A DNA stretch of 49,555 nt from Veillonellales bacterium (GTDB lineage Bacteria; Bacillota; Negativicutes; JAAYSF01). A program made the position numbers and the translations under genes. Where the stretch lies: NCBI GenBank assembly GCA_039680175.1, contig JBDKTO010000038.1, forward strand, positions 1-49,555, read 5' to 3'. This document shows, piece by piece, positions 8,675 to 15,819 of this stretch; positions within the stretch are counted from its first letter, which is position 1; each line of letters starts with the position of its first letter. The notes under the pieces are model-generated. The model saw only the letters and a program-made list of their open reading frames with translations. It did no database searches and had not been told where the DNA came from.

Positions 8675-9094
8675 ATGAATGATATTCTGGAATTGATCAA
8701 GGAGAAAGGATTTAAACTGACGCCGCAGCGCATTGCTGTCATTCATGCTTTATTTCATTGCGGCAAATTTTTTACCGCACAGCAAATATGGCAGGATGTA
8801 AAAAAAGTGCAGCCGGAAATTGGCTTTGATACCATCTACCGCAATTTGAATTTACTTGCCAATTTAGGCGTACTAAATCAGATTAGCTCGCCTAGCCGTG
8901 ACGGTTATCTGTTTGAAGTCGTCACCAGCCACCATCACCATTTAATTTGTTTAGCCTGCGGCAAAACTCAATGTCTTGATTATTGTCCTATCGAACCGGC
9001 GAAATTAAACGAATCCCAAACCGACGGATTCCAAATTGTCGGGCATTCCTTTGAATTGTACGGCTACTGTAAAGAATGCAAAAACAAAAACTAA
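8675..9094 (+). CDS. Fur-family metalloregulator, probably Zur
   Basis: A 139-residue Fur-family repressor: N-terminal winged helix (about 1-80, with KGFKLTPQRIAVIHALF and GFDTIYRNLNLLANLGVL) and C-terminal dimerisation/metal domain with HHHH and two CxxC pairs (CLACG and CKEC) that form the structural zinc site. The ATG at 8675 follows AAGGGAG by 10 bases; the upstream in-frame extension has no such site. It lies directly ahead of a zinc-binding ABC lipoprotein whose promoter contains a palindrome, which is the reason for preferring Zur. PerR- or Fur-type function is not excluded by sequence alone. Confidence 0.85.
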   Translation: MNDILELIKEKGFKLTPQRIAVIHALFHCGKFFTAQQIWQDVKKVQPEIGFDTIYRNLNLLANLGVLNQISSPSRDGYLFEVVTSHHHHLICLACGKTQCLDYCPIEPAKLNESQTDGFQIVGHSFELYGYCKECKNKN

Positions 9095-9123
9095 CGCACT
9101 TCCTAATATTTTCCATACTCTTC

Positions 9124-9179
9124 TTGACGCAATCTTGTTATCGGTGTATTATCAAATAGTAATATTCTTATTTGATAAT
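9124..9179 (+). promoter_or_regulatory. Promoter and palindromic operator of the zinc-binding lipoprotein gene
   Basis: TTGACG (9124-9129), 17-base spacer, TATTAT (9147-9152). A perfect inverted repeat overlaps the -10: ATTATCAAATA (9148-9158), 10 bases, TATTTGATAAT (9169-9179). It fits repression by the neighbouring Fur-family protein. Confidence 0.65.
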
Positions 9180-9199
9180 TAATTCAAGGAGGTTTTGGG

Positions 9200-10159
9200 G
9201 TGTCAAAGTTTTTACGCATCATGTTAGTTTGCCTGACAGCAGCTGCTTTTATTGTTTCATTAGCAGGCTGCGGCAGCCGCAGCAATAGTACCCAAGCATC
9301 AGGTGAAAAAATAAAGATTGTAGCAACCATGTATCCTGTATATGAATTTGCCAAACAAGTCGGCAAAGACAAGGTAGCCGTAACCATGCTGGTTCCCCCG
9401 GGAGCCGAGCCCCATGACTGGGAACCTACTCCCAAAGACCTGGCCCAAATCCGGACCGCCAAACTATTTTTATACCATGGCGCCAATCTGGAGCCGGTAG
9501 ATAAGCTGCTGACCAAGGAAGTGCTGGGAACCACAACAGCCGTTGAAATCAGCAAAGGCATCCCGCTGCTGACAAAAACAGCTGAAGCTAAAGACGAGAC
9601 TAAAGAACCGCAGGAAGACCATGATCAACATCACAGCGGCACCGATACCCATGTTTGGCTTGATCCGCTATATGCCCAGCAGGAAATCAATAACATTGCC
9701 GCTGCTTTAGCCGCCATCGATCCCCAGAACAAAGAATATTATCAGGATAATGCCCGTCAATATAACAGCGAACTGGAAAAGTTAAACCAGGAATACCAAA
9801 CCGCTTTGGCAAATGTACCCCATCGGGATATTATCGCCAGCCATGATGCTTTTGGTTATCTGGCCAAACGCTACAATCTGCGGCAGGTTGCAATTATGGG
9901 ACTCAATCCCGATACTGAACCGACTCCGGATAAAATGGCAAAAGTAGTTAATTTTTGCCGCGAGCATCAAGTGAAATACATATTCTTCGAAACCGTCGTA
10001 AATCCGAAATTATCCCAAACTATAGCCAAAGAAACGGGGGCCGGACTGCTGGTTTTGAATCCGGTGGAAAGTCTTTCGGCAGAAGAAATGAAACAAGGAA
10101 AGAATTATCTCAGCATTATGCGGGAAAATCTGGTCAATTTGCAGACGGCATTGGAATAA
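9200..10159 (+). CDS. Zinc/manganese ABC transporter substrate-binding lipoprotein (ZnuA-like)
   Basis: A 319-residue cluster A-I (ZnuA/TroA/AdcA) binding protein. A lipoprotein signal (SLAGC, lipobox Cys at about residue 24) anchors it outside the membrane. Metal ligands expected for the family are visible: His in PPGAEPHDWEP, a His-rich loop DHDQHHSGTDTHVW, His in ASHDAFGYL and the C-terminal acidic region FFETVVNP. The His-rich loop favours zinc over manganese. It starts with GTG at 9200 after AAGGAGG. No ABC permease or ATPase gene follows; a strong terminator closes the gene, so the rest of the transporter must be elsewhere. Regulation is probably by the upstream Fur-family gene. Confidence 0.92.
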   Translation: MSKFLRIMLVCLTAAAFIVSLAGCGSRSNSTQASGEKIKIVATMYPVYEFAKQVGKDKVAVTMLVPPGAEPHDWEPTPKDLAQIRTAKLFLYHGANLEPVDKLLTKEVLGTTTAVEISKGIPLLTKTAEAKDETKEPQEDHDQHHSGTDTHVWLDPLYAQQEINNIAAALAAIDPQNKEYYQDNARQYNSELEKLNQEYQTALANVPHRDIIASHDAFGYLAKRYNLRQVAIMGLNPDTEPTPDKMAKVVNFCREHQVKYIFFETVVNPKLSQTIAKETGAGLLVLNPVESLSAEEMKQGKNYLSIMRENLVNLQTALE

Positions 10160-10197
10160 AGAGAACCACGAGCAAAAGCTCGTGGTTCTCTTTATTC
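10154..10197. terminator. Bidirectional terminator
   Basis: Perfect 20-bp arms (10154-10173 and 10178-10197) with an AAAA loop, overlapping the stop codons of both convergent genes. Confidence 0.92.
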
Positions 10198-10944
10198 CTT
10201 TGTCGGCAGGCTGGTCGGCTCAATCGTAAGATTGATGTCTCTGCTGCTTTCCGCATCAGCCGTTCCCGGCGGAATTGTAATCGTCTCATGGCAAGAGGTA
10301 GTCGCGGCAATTTTTCCCGGCAATATACGCAGAATCCGGTCATGCCCGGGGATAACGACATCCGCGGTCTGCCGGATTTTTCTGATCGTCCTGGCGCTGG
10401 CCGCGTTATCCCAGGACATAGCTACTTCACCGGTGGCAAGTTCACTGATATTTTTTACCGCATCACCGGCCAGCACGGTAATCGGCATGTCATGATCCCG
10501 CAGTACCAGGGACATGCAGCCGGGAGTATGCCCCGGCGACAACAACGTGGACACTCCGGGCAGGATTTCCTCATCCTTTTGGATTAGTTCCAGGCGGCCG
10601 CTATTTTGCAAAACCGGGAACAAGTATTTGGGAACAGGCCAATCTTCCACATCCTGACTGACCCATTCCGCTTCCTGTTCATGCAATAATATCCGGGCAT
10701 TCTTAAAGTAATCAAAGTTCATAATATGATCATGATGAAAATGGCTGAGTACAAGCAGATCAATGTCATCCATCCTCAAGCCGTGCTCGGCGAACCGTTT
10801 CGGCAGCTCGCTCCGTTCCACCATGCTCCCGGTGTCAAACAAAATCTTATGACCGACAGTCTCAACGTATACAACAGAGCTCCAGCTCATGTACCCTCGC
10901 GTGATTTTCCCCGGAAATCCCTGAAATAAAACGTCGATTTTCAC
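10192..10944 (-). CDS. Metallo-beta-lactamase-fold hydrolase
   Basis: A 250-residue MBL-fold protein with the metal motif SHFHHDH (about residues 67-73), a downstream SPGHTPG (third-site His) and AGDAV (bridging Asp), plus a late IPGHD. The layout resembles quorum-quenching lactonases and glyoxalase-II-like hydrolases, but no substrate can be assigned. It starts with GTG at 10944 after GGGAGG. It is the last gene of a three-gene minus operon with the MFS carrier and the DUF6282 protein (45 bases downstream of the latter), so lactone or ester hydrolysis in the same catabolic route is plausible. Confidence 0.82.
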   Translation of the reverse strand: MKIDVLFQGFPGKITRGYMSWSSVVYVETVGHKILFDTGSMVERSELPKRFAEHGLRMDDIDLLVLSHFHHDHIMNFDYFKNARILLHEQEAEWVSQDVEDWPVPKYLFPVLQNSGRLELIQKDEEILPGVSTLLSPGHTPGCMSLVLRDHDMPITVLAGDAVKNISELATGEVAMSWDNAASARTIRKIRQTADVVIPGHDRILRILPGKIAATTSCHETITIPPGTADAESSRDINLTIEPTSLPTKE

Positions 10945-10989
10945 ATCAAGCCGCCTCCCGTTTTTAGAAAACTATCCTGGCTTGCCAAA

Positions 10990-11826
10990 TTATGCGAGCA
11001 AACCATTCGGATTCTTCTTAATCATGATCTCTATTTCCAGCGGACTGATCCCGCCTTGCAGCATACAATCCAGGAAGCGCCGGAAGCCGACAGCCGGCTC
11101 CTCATTAAACACCTGCCCGAAATCGCTGCTTAAAACAGTGGACGCTGCCCCAACTGCCTTAATCTGGTTCACAAGTTCGCTCACCGGCAGCTTTTGCGGT
11201 GAATTGGAAGCATAAAAACAGCGCTCAAAATAAACCCCTTTCGCCGCAAGCCGCTGCTGTACCGCTACCGGCATAGCAGTCACTTCCCATTCCGGATGAG
11301 TAACAAGTATTTTGCTCACACCTTTTTTTAGCGCCGCAGCAATTACTTTTTCAGTTTCCTCAGTTGATAAATGTCCTGTGCCCAAAATAACATCAGCCCC
11401 GGCCACTACTTCCAGCACTTCATATAATGCCGGCAGCAGTTTTCCCTGATCATCAACAACAGGCACACCTTTTTCTAAATCCTGGTGATTAAACCGTAAG
11501 TGATTGAGGGCTGAAATCGTCGGCAGCCAAACCTCTTTTGCTCCCAATGCCACTTCCGTCGCCACAGCACACGGATTCAACCCGCCTACTGCTTGATTTA
11601 AAACAACGCCGCCATAAACCCGGATACCCGGGACACTTTCCCGGACCAGTGCCGCCCGGGAAGCCGTCGCACAATAATGACCTTTCAGCAGAACTCCGGC
11701 AAGCCCGGCCTGCTTTGCTTGAAGGGCAACGCCAATATCCGTCAGTTTGCGCGGTACAACATCCGGACTGCTGTGTACATGCATATCAACAGCTCCGGCA
11801 ACCAGTTCGTCAAGAACAGTATCCAT
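10990..11826 (-). CDS. DUF6282 family amidohydrolase-like protein
   Basis: A 278-residue protein resembling the DUF6282 family, with the amidohydrolase-type metal motif DMHVHSSPDV near the N-terminus and later conserved histidines (LLKGHY, LGTGHLS, VTHPEW) in a TIM-barrel-like pattern. A hydrolase or decarboxylase acting on a small organic acid or amide is likely. The ATG at 11826 lies 9 bases after AAAGGAA; an in-frame GTG nine bases upstream is too close to that site. It is 27 bases downstream of the MFS gene and translationally close to it. The reaction is unknown. Confidence 0.75.
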   Translation of the reverse strand: MDTVLDELVAGAVDMHVHSSPDVVPRKLTDIGVALQAKQAGLAGVLLKGHYCATASRAALVRESVPGIRVYGGVVLNQAVGGLNPCAVATEVALGAKEVWLPTISALNHLRFNHQDLEKGVPVVDDQGKLLPALYEVLEVVAGADVILGTGHLSTEETEKVIAAALKKGVSKILVTHPEWEVTAMPVAVQQRLAAKGVYFERCFYASNSPQKLPVSELVNQIKAVGAASTVLSSDFGQVFNEEPAVGFRRFLDCMLQGGISPLEIEIMIKKNPNGLLA

Positions 11827-11853
11827 TATCGCCACTTCCTTTGATCAGCTGCC

Positions 11854-13104
11854 CTATTGCTCCAAAGCTCTGCCTTTGGTTTCCGGTAAAAACATGACCA
11901 TGACAACTCCCAGAGCGTAGAACAAAGCAGTAATAAACAGGGATGTTCCGATTCCGTATGTCTTAGCCAGGGTACCGATAATAAACGGTGCCAAAGCGCT
12001 GACTCCCCGGCCGAAATTGTAGATAAAGCCGACAGCAGCTCCCCGTATCCGGGTAGGAAACAGTTCGGAGAGGAATGCACCGAAACCGCTGAAATAACCG
12101 GAACCGAAAAAGCCAATAAATGGGCCGACGACGAACAGCAATGTTGCATCCCGCAGGCTGCCGTAAATCGGCACTAAAATAGCGGCTGCCAGCAGAAAAA
12201 TAGCAAACGCCTTTTTTCTGCCCGCAGAATCGGCTAAATAACCGAAGGAAGTATAACCGAATAGAGCGCCGATCTGCATGGCAAAAACCCAGCCGGATGT
12301 CTTTACGATATTCATACCGGCTCCGCCCTGCTCAACCGGCGTTGACAGGAATCCCGGCAGCCAGCTGAACAAACCCCAATAAGCCAGTTGGACAAATGAA
12401 ACAAATATTGATGCAATGATAGTAAACCTTAACATATCTCCCTTGAAAATCTCAAAAAAGCCCGATCCCACACTTTCTTTTTTAACCGCAGTCTGTTTCA
12501 CTTTTATGTTTTCCCGCCATACTGCCGGCTCCTCGCAGCAGAACAGCACAAACAGGAACATAATAACACTCGGTATTACGCCGACAAAGAAAAGAACCCG
12601 CCAGCCATATACCGGTAAAACAAAACCGGCGAACAAGGCGGCTATCATGTAGCCGATTGCCCAGCCGCCCTGCATGAAGCCGGAGGCTTTCCCACGGTGT
12701 TCCGTTGGCCAGGTTTCGCTGACCAGAAGTGCCCCTGTTGCCCAGGCACCGCCCATGCCAAGTCCCAGAATTGTCCGGTACACGGCAAGTTCATTGACCG
12801 AAGTGGCAATTCCGCTTAGTCCGGTAAACAGCGTATAAATCGATATGGAGGCAAGCAATGCTTTCTTACGCCCCCAGGAATCGGCTATCACGCCAAAAGC
12901 AGTACCGCCTACCGCGGACGAAAGCAGCGTCACAGAGGCAAGCAGGCCGGCAACAGCTGTATCCACTTGAAAATCCTTCATGATTGCAGTCAGCGACATA
13001 ATATAAAGCAACATATCCATTGCATCAAGGGTCCAGCCGCCCATACCGCCAATTAATGCGTTTCTCTGCGTTTTGTTGATGACTTTGTACCATTTCTCTT
13101 CCAC
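11854..13104 (-). CDS. MFS transporter, carboxylate/aromatic acid-type
   Basis: A 416-residue 12-helix major facilitator carrier. The loop 2-3 signature is GVIADSWGRKKAL and the loop 8-9 counterpart is GYLADSAGRKKA. The N-terminal WTLDAMDMLLYIMSL (Asp in helix 1) and the general pattern match the metabolite:H+ symporters of the AAHS/sialate group (NanT, MucK, PcaK). It starts with GTG at 13104, with a purine-rich GGAGGGGG about 9 bases upstream. It is the first gene of the operon with DUF6282 and MBL genes, so it should import the compound those enzymes degrade. Exact substrate unknown. Confidence 0.88.
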   Translation of the reverse strand: MEEKWYKVINKTQRNALIGGMGGWTLDAMDMLLYIMSLTAIMKDFQVDTAVAGLLASVTLLSSAVGGTAFGVIADSWGRKKALLASISIYTLFTGLSGIATSVNELAVYRTILGLGMGGAWATGALLVSETWPTEHRGKASGFMQGGWAIGYMIAALFAGFVLPVYGWRVLFFVGVIPSVIMFLFVLFCCEEPAVWRENIKVKQTAVKKESVGSGFFEIFKGDMLRFTIIASIFVSFVQLAYWGLFSWLPGFLSTPVEQGGAGMNIVKTSGWVFAMQIGALFGYTSFGYLADSAGRKKAFAIFLLAAAILVPIYGSLRDATLLFVVGPFIGFFGSGYFSGFGAFLSELFPTRIRGAAVGFIYNFGRGVSALAPFIIGTLAKTYGIGTSLFITALFYALGVVMVMFLPETKGRALEQ

Positions 13105-13124
13105 TTATTAAATCCCCCTCCCAC

Positions 13125-13195
13125 TAAGATACTTTTGAAAATTTACCTGAACCCTCCCCCCCTTTACGAACCAACCCATTCATTTTAGTATCTTA
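13125..13195. promoter_or_regulatory. Inverted repeat upstream of the MFS operon
   Basis: TAAGATACT (13125-13133) and its exact complement AGTATCTTA (13187-13195) bracket 53 bases just upstream of the MFS start. It may be a pair of regulator sites. Apart from this and the terminator at 13320-13373, the 13105-13383 gap shows nothing. Confidence 0.35.
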
Positions 13196-13319
13196 CAACT
13201 TTTATTATTGCATTATTCATCATTATTTTTTCAATTCCTGCAAGAGCTCTTATTATTCGACAAATATTTTGAATAAGCTGTAAATTGAAACGTTTATTCC
13301 ATACTGTATGCTGAAAGCC

Positions 13320-13373
13320 GCACAGCAAAAAGGCCTGAATTTTATCGGCAAAATTCAAGCCTTTTTGCTGTGC
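13320..13373 (-). terminator. Terminator of the hydrogenase operon
   Basis: A long hairpin: perfect outer arms of 15 bp (13320-13334 with 13359-13373) and perfect inner arms of 8 bp (13336-13343 with 13350-13357). It begins 10 bases past the cytochrome stop codon. Confidence 0.85.
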
Positions 13374-13383
13374 GATTGCAAAC

Positions 13384-14079
13384 TTATGATTTTTGTGATG
13401 CCGCTTTCGCTTCTGTCCCGGTATCCTTCTTATGAACCACCAGTTCAACGTGGTGAGCTACCCACAGAGAATTATGCTTCCGGGCCACGTCCAGGGGTAT
13501 TGTGCCATCGCCAAACATAGCCTTAAATTCAGCCTGATTATAAATACCAAGGCCCATATGCGCAAAAACCGACGCCCCCATAAACAAGCCCACCCATTCA
13601 TGCCCTACGCCGGCCAGATAGGCGATTTCCCGGGGAACAACCGGCACAAAAGCGTACAATATCCAACCGCTTACCAGGAGAAAAATTCCGCCATGAAACA
13701 TGAACGCCCCCATGCTTTTTTGCCCTGAATTCAGCTTGCCCATCGGCGGAGTTTCAATCTCTTCTCCCAGAAAAATTTTATGGGGATACCCCCCGCCTAC
13801 CAGCATCCAGCGAATATCGTTCCTGCTCCATTCCGAAATGTGGCGGATAAATAAGGCCACCCGGTCAAAAGCGAACAGAAAAAAGAGCAGCGCCGCAGTT
13901 GTAAATACACCCGCCCCGATAATGTGAATGCGCATGGCCAGATTCAAGACATCCTCCATGGGCGGTTTCCACCAGATAATTAATCCGGTGATCACCGTCG
14001 GCAAAAAACCTAAGACAAGCCCCCAATGAAACAGGCGGGAGGAAAGGGGATGACGCAGGATATATGCTTTCTCCGGCAT
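13384..14079 (-). CDS. Membrane b-type cytochrome of the hydrogenase
   Basis: A 231-residue integral membrane protein resembling the cytochrome b subunit of formate dehydrogenase and membrane-bound hydrogenases (b561/FdhI group). About four membrane helices carry candidate haem-ligand histidines: RLFHW (helix 1), MRIHIIG (helix 2), FMFHGG (helix 3) and GVGHEW / FAHMG (helix 4). It would pass electrons between the hydrogenase and the quinone pool. It is the third gene of the hydrogenase operon, 36 bases after the small subunit. A short hydrophilic tail ends the protein. Confidence 0.82.
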   Translation of the reverse strand: MPEKAYILRHPLSSRLFHWGLVLGFLPTVITGLIIWWKPPMEDVLNLAMRIHIIGAGVFTTAALLFFLFAFDRVALFIRHISEWSRNDIRWMLVGGGYPHKIFLGEEIETPPMGKLNSGQKSMGAFMFHGGIFLLVSGWILYAFVPVVPREIAYLAGVGHEWVGLFMGASVFAHMGLGIYNQAEFKAMFGDGTIPLDVARKHNSLWVAHHVELVVHKKDTGTEAKAASQKS

Positions 14080-14115
14080 TGATGATCCCTCCTTTTCTGA
14101 GTTAGTATCAGCAAC

Positions 14116-14427
14116 CTATCCAATCGCCCTGCGATTGATATATCGCGTATGAAAAAGTTCCTCCGACAGCGGGCTGAGCGGCTGCTGGGCAAAAGTACGA
14201 TACATAGCCTGCAGCGCCGGATTATTATGGCTCTGTCTTACCTGACTGTTCGCATCATCCTTATACAGCCCCTGGATTCTCAGCTTTATATACTTCGTGT
14301 GATCCTGTACCAGATCCGTCGTTAAATATACGCCCGTCCAGATAACGGCACCGACTACCCCGACAATTTCCAGAAACTCGCGGCGGGTAACCTTAATTGC
14401 TTTTTCAGCATAGTCATACTGTTTCAC
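14116..14427 (-). CDS. [FeFe]-hydrogenase small subunit with Tat-type signal
   Basis: A 103-residue protein. The C-terminal half matches the iron-hydrogenase small-subunit family (LRIQGLYKDDANSQVRQSH, NPALQAMYRTF, ELFHTRYI). The N-terminus carries a twin-arginine motif TRREFLEIVG followed by a hydrophobic segment (VGAVIWTGVYL). In periplasmic [FeFe] hydrogenases this subunit provides the export signal for the signal-less large subunit and wraps around it. The start is GTG at 14427 with GGGAGG upstream, 18 bases after the large subunit. There is no clear signal-peptidase site, so the helix may remain as an anchor. Confidence 0.85.
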   Translation of the reverse strand: MKQYDYAEKAIKVTRREFLEIVGVVGAVIWTGVYLTTDLVQDHTKYIKLRIQGLYKDDANSQVRQSHNNPALQAMYRTFAQQPLSPLSEELFHTRYINRRAIG

Positions 14428-14445
14428 CTAAATTACGCCTCCCTT

Positions 14446-15705
14446 TTAATTCCACGGAAGTATTGCCTTGGCTTTGCTTAACCAGGATGTGCCCATAGGG
14501 TATACCGGCTGCCCGCCGCCGTTGACACAGCCGCCGGGACAATTCATAACCTCAATAAATTGGTACGGCGACTTGCCGGACAGCGTTTGTTCGATCACCG
14601 GAGCAATATTATCCCTGAGACCGTGAACTACAGCAACCGAAAGACGGATATCCTGATCCGTTTTGGCGTCGCGAATCGTAAGAGCGGCCTCTTTAATTCC
14701 TTCCAGTCCCCGTACAGGCTTATATTCCAACGTCTTCATTTCCTGTCCGGTAAAAACAAAATAAGCCGTTCGCAGCGCCGCCTCCATTACACCGCCGGTA
14801 TTACCGAAGATAGTGCCGGCGCCGCTATAATTTACCAGCGGATTATCGGCGTCGCTGAATTCAGAAACATTCCACAAATTAATATTTCTTTCTTTTAACA
14901 GCCGTGCCAGATCGCGGGTAGTCAGAACAAGATCCACATCCGGATAATCTCCGTCGCGTCCCTGCCGGCGCCAATAAGCGGCAGCGCTGTGAAATTCGGG
15001 ACGGGAGGCTTCAAACTTCTTGGCCGTGCAAGGCATTACGCCGACAACAAAAGTATGTTCCGGTTCCGTTTTCCAGACTTCCCTGACGCCATACGTTTTG
15101 GCTAAAGCACCGGCCATCATCATCGGCGATTTGGCGGAAGAAAGATAGGGAATCAACTGGGGGTGATTCAATTCAACATAGCGGACCCAGGCCGGACAGC
15201 AGGAAGTAAATTGGGGCAACGGACCGCTGTCAGTACTGCCCTGCTCCTGCAAAAGATGCTGGCGGATCCTGGCCACCAGTTCATAGCCTTCTTCCATAAT
15301 CGTCTGGTCGGCGGTAAAATTGGTATCCAGCACTTTAAATCCGGCCTGCTTCATCGCGCCATACAGTTTTTTCGTCAACAGCGTCCCCGGTTCGAAGCCA
15401 AACTCTTCGCCGATGGCGATGCGAACGGCAGGAGCAATGGTTGCTACAACCGTTGTTTGGGGATCACGCAGTTTCACTAAAACTTTTTCCACCGAGTCGA
15501 TAATATCCGTGGGAGCGCCAAAGGGGCAGTTCACCAGACACTGTCCGCAAAAGATGCAGTCCTGATTGGCTATGCTGTGCACGGCACCGTATTTCCCTTC
15601 TATCGCCCGGGTCGGACAATAGGACTTGCAGGAATCGCAGCCTTTGCATTTTTTCGAATCAACAGCGATAACCTGGGACAGTTCCGCTGATTGAAAACCG
15701 TTCAC
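14446..15705 (-). CDS. hydA: [FeFe]-hydrogenase catalytic subunit
   Basis: A 419-residue group A [FeFe] hydrogenase. Two N-terminal 4Fe-4S sites are visible (Cys 20/23/26/30 and 50/53/56/60). The H-cluster motifs are all present: L1 TSCCPAW (167-173, with the cysteine used in proton transfer), L2 MPCTAKKFE (224-232) and L3 NCPGGCVNGGGQP (388-400). It takes up or evolves H2. The short form without NuoG-like domains, plus a separate Tat-type small subunit and membrane cytochrome, indicates an extracytoplasmic, membrane-attached enzyme coupled to quinones rather than a cytoplasmic bifurcating one. It starts with GTG at 15705 after AAAGGAGGG. No maturation genes (hydEFG) are in the window. Confidence 0.94.
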   Translation of the reverse strand: MNGFQSAELSQVIAVDSKKCKGCDSCKSYCPTRAIEGKYGAVHSIANQDCIFCGQCLVNCPFGAPTDIIDSVEKVLVKLRDPQTTVVATIAPAVRIAIGEEFGFEPGTLLTKKLYGAMKQAGFKVLDTNFTADQTIMEEGYELVARIRQHLLQEQGSTDSGPLPQFTSCCPAWVRYVELNHPQLIPYLSSAKSPMMMAGALAKTYGVREVWKTEPEHTFVVGVMPCTAKKFEASRPEFHSAAAYWRRQGRDGDYPDVDLVLTTRDLARLLKERNINLWNVSEFSDADNPLVNYSGAGTIFGNTGGVMEAALRTAYFVFTGQEMKTLEYKPVRGLEGIKEAALTIRDAKTDQDIRLSVAVVHGLRDNIAPVIEQTLSGKSPYQFIEVMNCPGGCVNGGGQPVYPMGTSWLSKAKAILPWN

Positions 15706-15732
15706 AACTGTTCCCTCCTTTAGAAAAAATAA

Positions 15733-15770
15733 GAAAAAAGCTTATGAAACGAATGAATCGTTCATAAGCC
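15733..15770 (-). terminator. Terminator of the lut-type operon
   Basis: Stem GCTTATGAA (15740-15748) with TTCATAAGC (15761-15769), followed on the minus strand by TTTTTTC. It separates the LutBA gene from the hydrogenase operon. Confidence 0.85.
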
Positions 15771-15782
15771 ACACTTCATGTG

Positions 15783-15805
15783 TATATAGTCTTCATGACT
15801 ATATA
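15783..15805. promoter_or_regulatory. Palindrome in front of the hydrogenase operon
   Basis: TATATAGTC (15783-15791) and GACTATATA (15797-15805), 5-base spacer, perfect. It lies between the LutBA stop and the terminator hairpin, in the upstream region of hydA. It could be an operator or a second hairpin. Confidence 0.4.
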
Positions 15806-15819
15806 AAGCTTATTGGTCA

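Noticed and set aside
13185-13520. Two facing frames that both encode a similar GLNF..KIQAFLLC peptide
   Set aside because: The shared peptide comes from the terminator hairpin being read on both strands.
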